DNA of 64,000 bases from Pontederia crassipes (taxonomy: Eukaryota; Streptophyta; Magnoliopsida; Commelinales; Pontederiaceae), in the NCBI GenBank assembly GCA_030549335.1, contig CM060188.1:3596001-3660000 (forward strand), given 5' to 3'. The position numbers and the translations under genes are program-made. Shown piece after piece: positions 26,780 to 38,685 of this stretch (positions are counted from its first letter, which is position 1; each line of letters opens with the position of its first letter). The notes below the pieces were generated by a model that was not told the DNA's origin, ran no database searches, and saw nothing but the letters and a program-made list of their open reading frames with translations.

Positions 26780-27793
26780 GATCACTCCTATTTATGGACA
26801 TGTTGAAAACATGAAGGAAAAAAAAAAAGAAGAAGAGGAGAAACAAGAACAAACAGCCAGAGCTGGTACGTACGTGCCAAATTCGTCTCTTCTCCTCAAG
26901 ACATAAATAATTATTGCCCATCATTAATTATTAACTTTTGCAATTAATTAACTCGCCATAGTTATTAACTTTTGAAAATTTAAGAAGAAATTCCTCTGTG
27001 AGAAGGACGTGACGTGGCCAGGACACGAAATTATTGGTGCGATAAGATCAATTCTCATCTCACCACACGTTTAAAATTATGCACACAAGTCAAATAAATA
27101 TGTTGCTAATTGATTCCTCTCTAACTTAATATTATATAAGTTAGTAGTGGACAACAATTTATGCGCATAAATTGTGTTTTCATATGGTTTTATATTTTAA
27201 GGTTTATGTATTTGGGAGCTCTTATTCCATCTATAATATTATTAACGTTAAGTCTTATATATGAAAGAAAAAAAAGAAGAGAGTTCGTATTTAAGTTCTA
27301 ATTTCGCTATAATCAATTATCAAATATAATTTATAACAATTAATAATGGTAGCAAGCATTATTAGTATTAATTTGGAGTCATTATTGCATTTGACCATTT
27401 GAGGCTCTATAATTTGGAGTCATGAGTCACGAGATCGCGCTAATAAATCGCAAAAATGAGACGGACGGTGAGGACTGAGGACCACGATGATGTATTTGTC
27501 CATTTGCGTCTTTTTTATTATCATGTTTAATGGTTTGATCAACTATAGTTGAAATCTCGTGTGTAAATAGGGATTGGTGCTCATTGGGGGCAACACTAAC
27601 TCTCTTGATTTCCTTTTCAACTTTTTATTACCATTTGATGAAATCTATACATGAGTCATAATCTGCCATTGCATCGTGTAATACCATAATTTTTATTTTA
27701 ATTGTTATATCATTTTGATCTAATAATTCAGATTACTTGTGTTTTATCCGTCGATCTAGAGACATTTTTGGGTGCAATCACACATATATATAG

Positions 27794-30061
27794 TGTGACG
27801 CCCTTCTATTCATTTTGACGTCACAAGGGGTGAAATCGGAAACCAATCATTTAAATTCAAATTCAAATCTTCAATGAAAAATTAACGTTTCAAAAATAAA
27901 CTAACTCTGAAAATTTTAAAAAATTTCGGCGTGACGTATGCGTAAATTCGTCTATACGTTATGTACAATAATTCATATATATCTCTTCACAGACAATTAA
28001 CTTCAAAACTTTAACATCACATGCAGTTATAAGAATATTACTAATAATTTAACGAATAGCAAAAAGGGTGAGACTCATGCCCAAAATAGTGAGTCACAAG
28101 CTCACTCTCAAATTAAAATCACGGGCCAGATGTTCGTAAATCATATAACGTGAGCGTCCATTGTCCCACATCATAAATCTAACATCTCACAAAATCTTGC
28201 AAGCATTATTCAAACTAGCAATTCATATAAGAAAGCAAATAAAATACAAAGTAACTAAAATATCAACCACACCTCTCACCCATGACCAATCCCTACATCT
28301 TTATATTTCTTATTTTATGCCAAACAAGGAAGCATGTAAAACTTTCATTCAGTACCTGAAAAAAATTTAAATAAGAGTGAGCATAAAAAGGCTCAGTGAG
28401 TAAAATGACTATCTCAAATATTAAAATAGTGAAGAAAAAACCAACCTTTTCATTTTCAAAAGTTATTCCAAATCCTTCTCATTTTTCTAGAAAATTCATT
28501 AAAATAATTATCATACTGAAATGAATGCTATAGATGCACATGCATGATAAAAAGATAACATCATAAAACTTGGGAAAACATTATCAAATATGGATATCCA
28601 ATCTCCACAATGAAAAAATCAATCTCACCCCTAATTCCGTCCCTCGTATCCCATTAACATAGGATGCTGAATTACCCTTCGTATTCCATTGACACAGGGC
28701 TTCTTATCTTTTCTTTCCATCCCTCGTATCCCATTGACATAAAATAGTTGTTCTAATTCCACTCTTCGTATCACTATATTAACACAGGGTGTTGAACCTG
28801 CTATTCGTATCCCATTGACGCATAGCATACCGAACTCCAAATTGGTCTATCCGGAGTTGGTCAATCCTCCGATGTGAAAATACTTCACTTTATACGAGTT
28901 TTTACATGTAATGCACATGATGCATGTATGTAATTTCCAAATAGAAGCTTAGAATAAAAATCCATCATATAAACTTTCTTTTTCAAAAATCAAATATTCA
29001 CTTCAATTTCACAAGAAGAAACTTCGATGGATTTTCAAAATTCATAATAAAATATCACAAGTCATATGATAACACACGTATAAAGCATACAAATATATGA
29101 ATATGCATGAAAAAAACTATTACGAAAATCAATTCCACATCAGGTGAGATAATGTCATCACTCCGGAGAGTTTAGCAATTCATATCAATTGAGATAAGTT
29201 CCCTCACTTTAGATCCGTCAATCCCTAAATTATCCCCTCGTTCGAATCCAATCAAAAGTAACACAATCTCTCATATCCATTACTTGGTAAATTAATATTA
29301 TAAAATTTAATTGATAATTCACTCTTCGCAACAACTCCACATATTTATGAAGACAAGTCATATTATGAATTTATTAAAATACTTATCAAGAAGGAAAAGA
29401 AGGCTTCGTCGTCTAGTAACGAATAGCAAAAAGGGTGAGACTCATGCCCAAAATAGTGAGTTACATGCTCACTCTCAAATCAAAATGTCGAGATGAGTTT
29501 GACCGGAGTTCCCGATCGGTTCGCCGGAAAGCTCCAAATCTCGGTCTCCTATGTGATTTGGACAAAGACATGATTAACAAAGATATAATTAACAAAGACA
29601 TAATTAAAACACCTCAAAATGATCCTAATCGATCTGAAAATGATGTACAACTCATCAGGAGAAGGATTGGTACGAATCGGAATCGGAATCGTCGTCAGCG
29701 GATTTTTTTATCTTCCACGTGTTTTACCCTCGCTACATCGTGCATAGTGGATCGATAATCTCATATCATATGTCAAAATGTTTGTCTCGTCATCCTCTTT
29801 TTAAAAACACCTCTCACGCGAAAAACGATGATCGAACGAAGGAGATCCGGTGGCCGAAATTAGGCGGCCGCTGCTGAAATTCTCCTCCTCCAACGCGCAC
29901 CGTAGTGTTCGGGCCGCAGGAAATGGGAGAAGAATACAATACTCTCTCTCCTTCTTTTTGTCCACGGTGGCTTCTTTTTTTTTTGCTGATTGTAGAAGAC
30001 AAAAATGCCCCCTTCTTTTAAAGTATTTACACCTTTTTTTTTTAACAACCAGGGTGTTACA
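27794..30061. mobile_element. Non-coding LTR-like element 2
   Basis: Starts TGTGACGCCC and ends GGGTGTTACA (inverted ends) with nearly matching 5 bp flanks (TATAG left, TATGG right). It interrupts the segmental copy B. Inside are a ~75 bp direct repeat (28050-28125 and 29417-29492, containing AGGGTGAGACTCATGCCC or close variants) and a tandem repeat block. No gag or pol. Confidence 0.6.
28630..28830. repeat. Tandem CGTATCCCATTGACACAGG-type repeats
   Basis: Five imperfect units spaced 40-60 bp carry CGTATCCCATTRACAYAGG. The 69-codon minus ORF with repeated CVNGIR is a by-product. Confidence 0.8.
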
Positions 30062-30677
30062 TATGGAGAGAGAGATATTAATGTGCTACCACATCTTTGT
30101 GATAGCACTGTGCAATCACGTTTCGGACCGTCTGATATGAGATGGATGGAGAAATTTGTGCGCGCTGATTCAAGGTGGAGGGCGGATGCGATTTCGCATG
30201 CGGTTCGACGAGTCGACTTAGTGAGCGGGAGGGCAATTCAGACAACGATGACCCCTCTCTGCGTGACGGTGGTCCAGCAAGAGGAGATTGGCGAGGAAGG
30301 GTCGGCGAGCATGGTTCTGCAACATTCGGGAAGCGATCGAGCGGGAGGGTCGCGGGCCCGCGAGTGCGGCGATCGAGCAGGAACACGACAATCTTGAGCA
30401 CAGAGAAAAGATGGGCATCGATCCCCTTTTCCCTACATGCTCGATCGGTGAGGGAGGATGAGTACAATGAGGGAGGATGAACAGTGGCAAGGTAGGAGGA
30501 GGAGGAACGTTACTCAGAGCTCCGTTGTCGCACAGGTGAAGGAACTCCGTTGTCGTGCAGGTCCCCTCACTGAGTTCCGTCGTCGCGTAGAGAGCGTCGT
30601 CGCCTATCACCCATCGCCCGACCACTCGCCGCCGCCCTCTGTGTGCCTCCTTCACAATTTGCCAAAGCGGAGGTGTG

Positions 30678-31077
30678 TGATGGGAAAATCCGAGAACAAG
30701 GAGAGAAGATCGCAGAGAGATTGCAAAAAAATAGAGGAGACACACGAAATTTACCCAGGTTCACCCTTGAGATGAGGGCTACGTCCTGCAAAGAGGTTCC
30801 ACTATATCGTTTAGGTTTACAGCCGCCACCCAAAATTACATCAGAAATTAGGCTATTAATAGCCTCTCCAAACCGGGTTTAAAACCCAAATAAACAGAGA
30901 AAAAACCTAATCCGAACCACACGGGACCGCCGTCGGGGGGCGGGGCCCCCCGAACCCCCCCTTTCGTTCGTACGCCAGCAATATTGTTAATTGGGTAATA
31001 CTCAGATTCCCCTAAGCTCACGTGGGCGAACCCGGTGTGAGAAACAAGGGGCCCTGAAGTATTCACCAACTCTAACA
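30678..31077 (-). repeat. Copia 3' LTR (400 bp, internal deletion)
   Basis: Same ends as the 5' LTR. An 80 bp deletion lies between two short CACGGG/GCGGG-type repeats (join at about 30922). The pol frame runs into this LTR and stops at 30848. Confidence 0.95.
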
Positions 31078-33505
31078 TTCTCCCACTTGGTGGATACTTC
31101 ACACCAATGAGAGCCTTGCCAGCAACATTCTTCTTCAATCCGACAGCAGTAAAGCACCACTCAAACTTTACACCTGTAACTGCTTTAGTCAGAAAATCAG
31201 AACTATTCTCTGTTGTATCAACCTTTTCAAGCTGAACCTCTTTCTTTTCCACCTTTTCCCGAATAAAGTGGTATTGGATGTCAATATGCTTTGTGCGTGA
31301 GTGAAATGCGGGATTCTTAGCTAACTGAATAGCACCTTGATTATCACATCTCACCTCTATAGCACCTTGCTCAAATCCGAGCTCCAAGCACAATCGTCGT
31401 AGCCATATGGCCTCTTTTGCAGCATGAGTAAGAGCCATATATTCTGCTTCTGTAGAAGAAAGTGCTACCACGCTTTGTCTCTTGCTCATCCAACTTAGTG
31501 CAGCCCCAAATAATGTAAAAACATATCCGCTAGTGGACCGTCTACTATCAATGTCTCCACCCCAATCAGCATCTACATGGCCCACAATATCAAGCATCTT
31601 TCCTTTTCCCGCACCTTCAAAGCACAAAGCAAAATCTGAAGTTCCACGAAGGTACCTGAAAACTCTCTTGATAGCATTCCAATGTTCCCTGCCTGGGTTA
31701 GACATATACCGACTCAAGACTCCCACTGCTTGGGCTATATCTGGACGCGTGCAAACCATGGCGTACATCAAGCTGCCCACTGCACTTGCATATGGCACAC
31801 GGTCCATCTCTTCGGCTTCTTCATCCGTCTTCGGGCATTGCTCTGCAGAAAGTTTGGTTCCTAGAGACATAGGAGTACCCACTGGCTTGCAGTCCGACAT
31901 GTTAAATTTCTTCAACACTTCTTTTATGTACTTCTCCTGTCCTAGCCACAACTTTCTCTTCTGACGATCCCTTCTAATCTGCATACCCAAAATAAAATTC
32001 GCCGGTCCCAAGTCTTTCATCTCAAACTTCTTGGCCAACAAACCCTTCACTGAATTCACCATCTTCATACTGTTTCCAATCAGCAACATGTCATCCACAT
32101 ACAGTGTAAGAATGACAAACTGATCTCCAACTCTCTTCACATAAACACAATGATCTGAATCTGAACGTACAAACTTGAGTTCGAGCATGTACGTATCAAA
32201 CTTCTGGTACCACATCCTTGGCGACTGCTTCAATCCATACAAAGACTTCTTCAATTTGCACACCAGCTTTTCTTTACCTTGAACTTCAAAGCCTTCTGGT
32301 TGCCTCATATATATCTCTTCCTCCAAGTCCCCATGAAGGAATGCCGTCTTCACATCCATCTGCTCTACCTCAAGATTATATGCTGCTGCCAGAGATAGAA
32401 CAAATCTGATTGAAGTCATTTTCGCCACGGGAGAAAAAATCTCATCATAGTCGACTCCCTCAACCTGAGAGTACCCTTTAGCTACCAGCCTCGCCTTGTA
32501 CTTCTCTACAGACCCATCCGGTTTCAGCTTTCGTTTGAACACCCATTTGCAACCAATTGCCTTTCTATCCTTAGGCAATTTACACAAACTCCATGTTTCA
32601 TTCTTATCTAGTGACTGCATCTCATCTGCCATAGCAAGCTCCCACTGATTTGCATCATCCATAGACCTTGCATCTTTTACAGAACTAGGTTCTTCTCCGA
32701 TGATGCTCAAAGCATGAAACGAACTCAGAGCACTAAGAGAGTATCTCAAAGGTGCTCTTCTTTCTCGTGTCGATCTCCTGAGAACTGGTATGGTAGTACC
32801 AATATCTGGGTCTTCATCTGAATCTGCATCTTCAACTTCATTAACCGAGTCCTCTTGATCCGGTTCTATAACAGACTCAACTGAAGTATCTTGTGCATCC
32901 ACCTCTGAAGTTTCAGAATCAGAATCTTCTTCAAGCACTACCACTTTCTTAGGTTCATCACCTTTTTGAACTTCAACTTGGGAACGTGATTCACGGAAAA
33001 TAACATCCCTGCTGTAAACAATAGTCCTTGACTTTGGATTCCACAGTTTGTAGCCCTTGATCCCTTCCTTGTATCCGACAAATATGTTCTTTTCAGATTT
33101 ACTATCAAGTTTACCCCGCTTTTCCTTGGGTATATGAACATATGCGTCACATCCGAACACTCGAACATGAGACAAATTTGGCTTCTTCCCAAACATTGCC
33201 TCATAAGGTGTCTGATCCTTCACTGATGAGGTCGGTGAGCGGTTCTTCAGGTAGTTTGCTGTGGCTACAGCTTCTGCCCAGAATTCTTGCCCCAATTCAG
33301 CCCAACTCAGCATACATCTGGCCTTCTCTATGAGTGACCGATTTAACCTTTCAGCTACTCCATTCTGCTCAGGTGTATATGGAGTTGTCTTCTGCCTAGC
33401 AATACCATTATCCACGCAGAACTGCTCAAACTTATCTGAACAAAATTCACCTCCATTATCTGTACGAAGAACCTTGATCTTGCAGCTCAATTGATTTTCC
33501 ACCAA
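30848..33505 (-). pseudogene. Copia integrase C-terminus, reverse transcriptase and RNase H
   Basis: An uninterrupted 885-codon frame. In order: TDNGGEF and HHCC-core remainder of integrase, KKPNLSHVRVFGC, an acidic linker, NQWELAMADEMQSL, KARLVAKGYSQ, QMDVKTAFLHGDLEEEIYM, the polymerase box YVDDMLLIG, and the RNase H block SSTEAEYMAL. There is no stop before the purine tract; the frame reads through it into the 3' LTR. The first methionine is internal to integrase, not a real start. Confidence 0.93.
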
Positions 33506-33562
33506 AACTTTAAATTCTCGAAACTTATCGAATACATCTGATTTATTCTTGATAAAATAAAT

Positions 33563-33817
33563 CTAACTGTATCTCGAAAAATCATCTATAAAAGAAACAT
33601 AGTACCTGGACCCTCCAATAGATGGAGTCGGAGTTGGTCCAAAGACATCACTATGAATCAGTTCGAGAATCTTCGTTGCTCTTGAACCTGTGTGTTGAAA
33701 ACTGACTCGGTTCTGTTTTCCATGGAGACAATGTTCACAGAATCCGAAGCCCACAGAACAATCCGGAACTCCTTCTACCATCTGACTTGATGCTATAGTG
33801 GAGAGTCCTTTTTTCAC
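33563..33817 (-). pseudogene. Copia integrase zinc-finger and core segment
   Basis: Carries CEHCLHGKQ (end of the integrase HHCC finger), LELIHSDVFGP and YYVSFIDDFSR (first part of the catalytic core). It ends at a TAG (33563-33565) where the family has tryptophan, so this is a nonsense change on top of the upstream frameshift. Confidence 0.88.
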
Positions 33818-35135
33818 TGATATGGCCTAATCTCCGATGCCACAACATAGATTTGCTGTCTTCATCTTCTTTGGCCTCTTCAGAAATAAATCTGCAGCCC
33901 ACATATATTGTCTCTCCGAGCAACTTGTACAACGTGCCATAGCGAACCCCTCGTGCAATTACAATGGACCCTCTGATCATCTTGCACGAATCCTTATCGC
34001 AACTGAATATAACACCCGAGTCAGCCATTGTACCAACAGATAATAAACTCCTGCTCATAAGTGGTATATGCATCACATCTGGTAGAGTCTTCACCGTGCC
34101 ATCATTCATCCTCAACTTCACCCTGCCACGTCCAACAATCTGAACCGCAGTGTCATCTCCGAGCATGACATCCCCACCATTATACTCCTCATATTCACAG
34201 AACCAGTGTTTATGAGGCGTCATGTGGTACGAAGCACCAGTGTCGATAAGCCAGACATCTTTATCTGACTGTGCCGTACATGCAGAAGCCACATACATAT
34301 CTCCTGCCTCAGCCTCCTTTTTGTCCGAGGTTGACTCAGCTTCTTTCTTATGAACCGGCTTGTTTTTGCAATCTCGCTTCAGATGGCCCCACTCTTGACA
34401 TCTCCAGCATTGCACCTTCTTATCCTTACTCTTCGAACGCCCACGAGATTTGGATCTCCCTCTCTGATTTTGATTCCTTTCTGGTTGCCTTCCTCTGGCC
34501 GCCAGCGCCTCTTTACCAGAACTTGCTGATCCCTTTCTCCGTATTTCCTCTGATAACAAGGCAGCACATACACTTTCATACGAAAGTTCTTTATCCCCGC
34601 CACCAATCACAACAATCAGATTGTCCCATGAATCCGGCAGCGAACAGAGCAATGTTATTGCCTTATCATCATCTTGAAACTTAACACCGATTGATACAAG
34701 TTGACTGATCACCGTGTTAAAGTTATAAAGATGGGTAGAAAACGAGTCACCCTCCTGCATCCGAAGATTGTACAATTTCTTCCTCAGAAATAACTTGTTA
34801 ACCAACGACTTACTTTGATATAGGGATTCCAACTTCCTCCACAGATCTCTGGCAGTAGGTTCGTCCATCACATTCGTAAGAATTGAATCCGCGAGACACA
34901 GCCGAATCAAACCCTTCGCCTTTCTATCAATCCGATCCCACTCTTCGATCGCCTTTGGATCTGCCTGACTGGAGGAGGCCTCGTCCGCGACCTTCGCCGC
35001 CTCCATGCCTGGTCTCTCCTTCTCGATTGCCGTCCAAAGATCTCGATCACAGAGAAGATCCTCCATCTTCATCTTCCAGAGATCAAATCGCGTTCCATCA
35101 AATTTTTCTATCTCAATCCGCGATCCTCCTGACAT
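33735..35135 (-). pseudogene. Copia gag-protease-integrase N-terminus, frameshifted
   Basis: Starts with an ATG at 35135, 33 bases past the primer-binding site. Gag spans about residues 1-240 (KFDGTRFDLW near the start), a CCHC zinc knuckle lies at 243-256 (CWRCQEWGHLKRDC), and the aspartic protease motif DTGAS is at 298-302. The integrase start (WHRRLGHIS) follows. The frame then breaks at a six-base A run (plus 33809-33814), one base longer than the frame requires. The true reading continues in another frame at 33817-33566. Confidence 0.9.
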
Positions 35136-35168
35136 CTCGAATAAACCCTAATTCCTCGAACCACCTGT

Positions 35169-35180
35169 GCTCTGATACCA
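35169..35180 (-). other. Copia primer-binding site
   Basis: Minus-strand TGGTATCAGAGC, complementary to the 3' end of initiator tRNA-Met, two bases after the 5' LTR. Confidence 0.9.
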
Positions 35181-35182
35181 AT

Positions 35183-35662
35183 TGATGGGAAAATCCGAGA
35201 ACAAGGAGAGAAGATCGCAGAGAGATTGCAAAAAAATAGAGGAGACACACGAAATTTACCCAGGTTCACCCTTGAGATGAGGGCTACGTCCTGCAAAGAG
35301 GTTCCACTATATCGTTTAGGTTTACAGCCGCCACCCAAAATTACATCAGAAATTAGGCTATTAATAGCCTCTCCAAACCGGGTTTAAAACCCAAATAAAC
35401 AGAGAAAAAACCTAATCCGAACCACACGGGCCGGCTAAACAAAAGCCCAAAACCCGTCTAGGTTTCGGGGGCGCTGCCCCCGAACCCCCGCCCGCTCACC
35501 GGCGAGCGGGACCGCCGTCGGGGGGCGGGGCCCCCCGAACCCCCCCTTTCGTTCGTACGCCAGCAATATTGTTAATTGGGTAATACTCAGATTCCCCTAA
35601 GCTCACGTGGGCGAACCCGGTATGAGAAACAAGGGGCCCTGAAGTATTCACCAACTCTAACA
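35183..35662 (-). repeat. Copia 5' LTR (480 bp)
   Basis: In element orientation it begins TGTTAGAGTTGG and ends CCCATCA. It contains about 80 bp, including a GGGGGCGCTGCCCCCG hairpin, that the 3' LTR lacks. Confidence 0.95.
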
Positions 35663-35777
35663 GTGTGGAAGGTGGAGAGGAGACTAGGAACCACTTGAAC
35701 TGGCGCCGCTCGTTCTTCGGGGTTGTCCATCTCATATCGAACTGTCCGAATTTGTGGGACACACGATGCTACTATAT

Positions 35778-35886
35778 AAATATTGATCACTCTTTTAAAA
35801 GGTGTTTATCGTATTAGCTCTTGATGCTATTCAATAATCGATATTTCGTAACAAAGACTGGTCATTCAAATAATCGTGTACATTTA
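35778..35886 (+). repeat. 109 bp direct repeat R, right copy
   Basis: Mate of 25531-25639; begins immediately after copy B. Confidence 0.85.
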
Positions 35887-37246
35887 CAAGACTACCCTAA
35901 TCTCCATTAATTTATCTCTCCTGGGATGCCACCACAAATTGCAGAGGAGTTCTGCCGCTCTCTTCAGCTTAAGAAACCAGTGAAGGCCTTTTTATTTCCG
36001 AGTATTAATCACTCCAAAGGAGATTAATTAATATGCAAATGAGGTTTCTGGAAATTTCCAACTTTGGAGAACCCTTAAAGCTACTATTATAATTGGATTT
36101 AACTTGGACGTCAAATAACTACATTAAAAAACTAAGATATATAGTGGGCACTTACATATCGCCATTGCAACCATATTTTATCATGCAACATATAATGGTT
36201 GGTGCAGAGGAGATCTTTAATTTGTTAGGCACTAAGGCATGCCACATAGACCATTACCAACTTGCTAAAAAGCTACAAGTCCATTATAATCTACAAGTCA
36301 ATCACCACTAAACTTGCCACTGCACTTGAACATTGAGTGCTTTAAAGCAAAAGCAGGATTCCACAAAGGGAATGGGCGCAAAGTAGTAGGACGTATGTCA
36401 AAAAATTATGTACCTTTCTCCCTGTGCTTTGGATGCTACATTCTTTAATTGGTAGAGCAGAATGAAATCAGAATTAAACTATACTATCTATAAACTTGCC
36501 ATCTGCAAAGATACTAGAGCATTTAAGTTTATGCTTACTGGTTTCTGTTATCATACTAACTTCATGTTGTCTGTGTGTAGGTAGAGTGTAAAGTGCTATA
36601 TATTGTCCTATACATGGGAGAAATTATCGACTCAAGCTCATTGCCACAGAATTTAGGAGAAATAAAGAATTTGAGAAAACCTTACTTTTATGTCAGACAG
36701 ATGGAAAGAATGAATCTCAGTTAAATCGTGATCCTACTTTTATGTCAGATAGAAACCAACAACTACTGAGCAGCCATAACTTCTAAACACTGCTGTTGGT
36801 TTATGTTTTGACAGAAACTTTTACCTCTTGGCCTCTCTTTCTTTACATTGATTCGAAATTTTCAATATGCATCCTTTCATCATTTGAGCAAAACTATTTA
36901 TTTCATGTATATTTAAATTAATTAACAAGGAATAATGGTTTAGCCAGTTCAGTATCCAAGAAATTCATAAACCTCAGCCTGCAGGAAACATCTCCAACTC
37001 TTTTGATATTCTGATTAATGTTGTGTGCAACAAACATAATCTTTTTTTCCTGTGTCACATTGCACAATAAACACTAATAAACACAAATTACCTTAACAAA
37101 TTAATTTCGCAAGATTAAATATAGCTTATTTCACTCATAATTCGTAATCATCCGAGGTTTATACTATAGGAATATAGGATGTAATAAGGCAAGCATTACA
37201 CTGCTCATAATATAGGATGTAATATAGGAATATAGGTTTATACTAT
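35887..37246. other. Intergenic, no supported gene
   Basis: AT-rich. Around 36590-36720 a short open stretch after TGTGTGTAG reads KVLYIVLYMGE, faintly like a subtilase propeptide strand, but nothing else of that family follows. The ORF at 36093-36311 has no recognisable domain. Confidence 0.45.
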
Positions 37247-37516
37247 TTAGTTGGCACCACCAGCATTTACTTGATTATTAATGCCTTCATCTCCAGATGG
37301 TGGCTGCTGGCTGGTGCTGCCTCCAGTTCGGCTGTTGTACTGATCTCTGGGTATCGCATGATGGTTGTCAATGGTGCTACCGGAGTAGCCAAGTGCTGTT
37401 GCCTTAGCAGTCAACGTCTCCCTTCTTTCTGTATGATCCACCAGGGTCATTCTACTTGTGGCCGTGCTTAAGGTCACCATTGACAAAATAAGAACGACAA
37501 GAGGCACTGTCTTCAT
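37247..37516 (-). CDS. Small secreted peptide precursor (89 aa)
   Basis: ATG at 37516, stop at 37247. Residues 1-20 are a typical signal peptide (MKTVPLVVLILSMVTLSTAT). The mature part is hydrophilic, with GYSGSTIDNHHAIPR and then a Gly/Asn/Ser-rich, acidic tail. This architecture (signal peptide, variable region, short conserved-looking histidine/proline motif near the C-terminus) is that of plant peptide-hormone precursors, but I cannot place the motif in a named family. A TATA box lies 238 bp upstream, and the leader has a plausible intron (donor AG/GTGGGAAC at about 37665, acceptor GTGTGCAG at about 37531). An upstream in-frame GTG at 37537 is not needed as a start. Confidence 0.72.
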   Translation of the reverse strand: MKTVPLVVLILSMVTLSTATSRMTLVDHTERRETLTAKATALGYSGSTIDNHHAIPRDQYNSRTGGSTSQQPPSGDEGINNQVNAGGAN

Positions 37517-37753
37517 CCTTGAATTCTGCTGCTGCACACGAAGGACACAATATGTTTACTTGAAATTATAAAACTAGTAGACATCTGTAGCTTTTGACAT
37601 TAAAATCCAAAGAAGTACACCAAAGGTTAAGCAAAGTAGGCAGAAAGCAGAGAAGTTCCCACCTAGAAGAAAACTTCAGAAGATGTTTCTTATTCTTCTG
37701 AAAACTCAGCAGAAAACAGGTTTTGGTGAGAAACAAGTAATGCAAAGTAGCAG

Positions 37754-37762
37754 CTCTTTATA
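37754..37762 (-). promoter_or_regulatory. TATA box of the secreted-peptide gene
   Basis: Minus-strand TATAAAGAG in the context CACTATAAAGAGCTGC, the only good TATA within 400 bp upstream of the start codon. Confidence 0.6.
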
Positions 37763-38685
37763 GTGAGGACTGGACTGTAAGGGTCTGTTAAATGTCGTCT
37801 GCACTATCAGCAGACATTATTCAGTGGGCTAAGCTCATATTTCATTAAATCTTATTTTAACTTATTTTTATTGTGATGAATGAACAATAATTCTCTGATG
37901 TGAAATGGCACTCCTGCAAATTGCCCTCTATTCTCGGTGCAACAAAGTCGCCTGCTTTTAACTATGCTTTTGTGTGTGTAAAAAGTTGCAATGCGAGAGC
38001 ATTTCGATAGAATCAACGATAACAACAACCGGTAAATGTTTTATTCATATAATTAATTCAGAATCCAGAAAAGCTAAAGTTGCTGGTGCTACCTTTTGCT
38101 ATCCATTTAGCAGAAAATGGTGTCCCCATTAACCGTCATATGGTAGTTCCTACGTATTTAGGTAAAATTTGTTTGCATGCAACCTCTTACCGTATGAATA
38201 TCATATTCAGATTTAGTTATATTTGTGAACTCTCTCTCTCTTTCTCTCTCTCCCCTTTCAGGATTGCAGCATGAGGGTAACAGAAAAATTATTCTGTCTT
38301 AATTTCGTAGAATTACATTAAACTGATGAGTAGCTGAAATATATATTGGATATTATCTAATAGAGACCATCATAGAGCAAAAATTCGAATCAGGTAAAAG
38401 CAAAACATATGTGGAACTGACCCTTAATGTAAGTTGTACAAAGACTATATAAGTGTGTTTCCATAAGATGGTGATAATATTATGAGACTCCAGAAACATT
38501 AATTGTGTTCTCAGCCATATATATTAGTTGTAAGTATAAACTCAAAACAAATGATGTGTATACGTTCCCCATGCTTCCATGCTTATCAACTTTGACCAAT
38601 ATTTTGATGTCGACATTGATAACCTGTATCTTTCTTTTATACCCATGGCCGACTATTAACACTTGATTAATCTAGAATCATGATT
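37763..38685. other. Intergenic, no gene seen
   Basis: Short ORFs only. A CT-rich tract at 38230-38260. Confidence 0.5.

Larger units (their letters stand above)
30678..35662 (-). mobile_element. Full-length Ty1/copia retrotransposon
   Basis: 4985 bp, minus strand, flanked by a perfect 5 bp duplication GTGTG (30673-30677 and 35663-35667). It has both LTRs, a tRNA-Met-type primer-binding site, a gag-pol region in Ty1/copia order (gag, protease, integrase, reverse transcriptase, RNase H) and a purine tract before the 3' LTR. Apart from one 80 bp deletion the LTRs differ by about one base by eye, so insertion was recent. Lineage looks Tork/Tnt1-like, but this was not tested. Confidence 0.95.
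25651..35777. repeat. Segmental duplication, copy B (interrupted)
   Basis: Matches copy A at 16611-20040. It is split by an LTR-like element (27794-30061) and a copia element (30678-35662); without these it is about 2.9 kb. It is bracketed by the direct repeat R. Confidence 0.8.
30062..35777. mobile_element. Terminal-inverted-repeat element (copy B), split by copia
   Basis: Left end near 30105 contains GGACCGTCTGATATGAGATGG; the right end near 35727 contains the inverted CCATCTCATATCGAACTGTCC. The body (30150-30677 and 35668-35720) is GC-rich and matches 19.6-20.0 kb. ORFs there (up to 175 codons, minus 30218-30745) have no recognisable domain. Confidence 0.55.

Noticed and set aside
28630..28830. 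Regular spaced repeats resembling a CRISPR array
   Set aside because: Imperfect units, uneven spacing, plant nuclear context; a simple tandem repeat of an LTR-like element.
30218..30745. 175-codon minus ORF beside the copia element
   Set aside because: Lies over a GC-rich repeat body with open frames on both strands and ends inside the 3' LTR; no family resemblance.
36585..36725. Possible subtilase propeptide exon (KVLYIVLYMGE)
   Set aside because: Only about ten residues are suggestive; no catalytic exons nearby.
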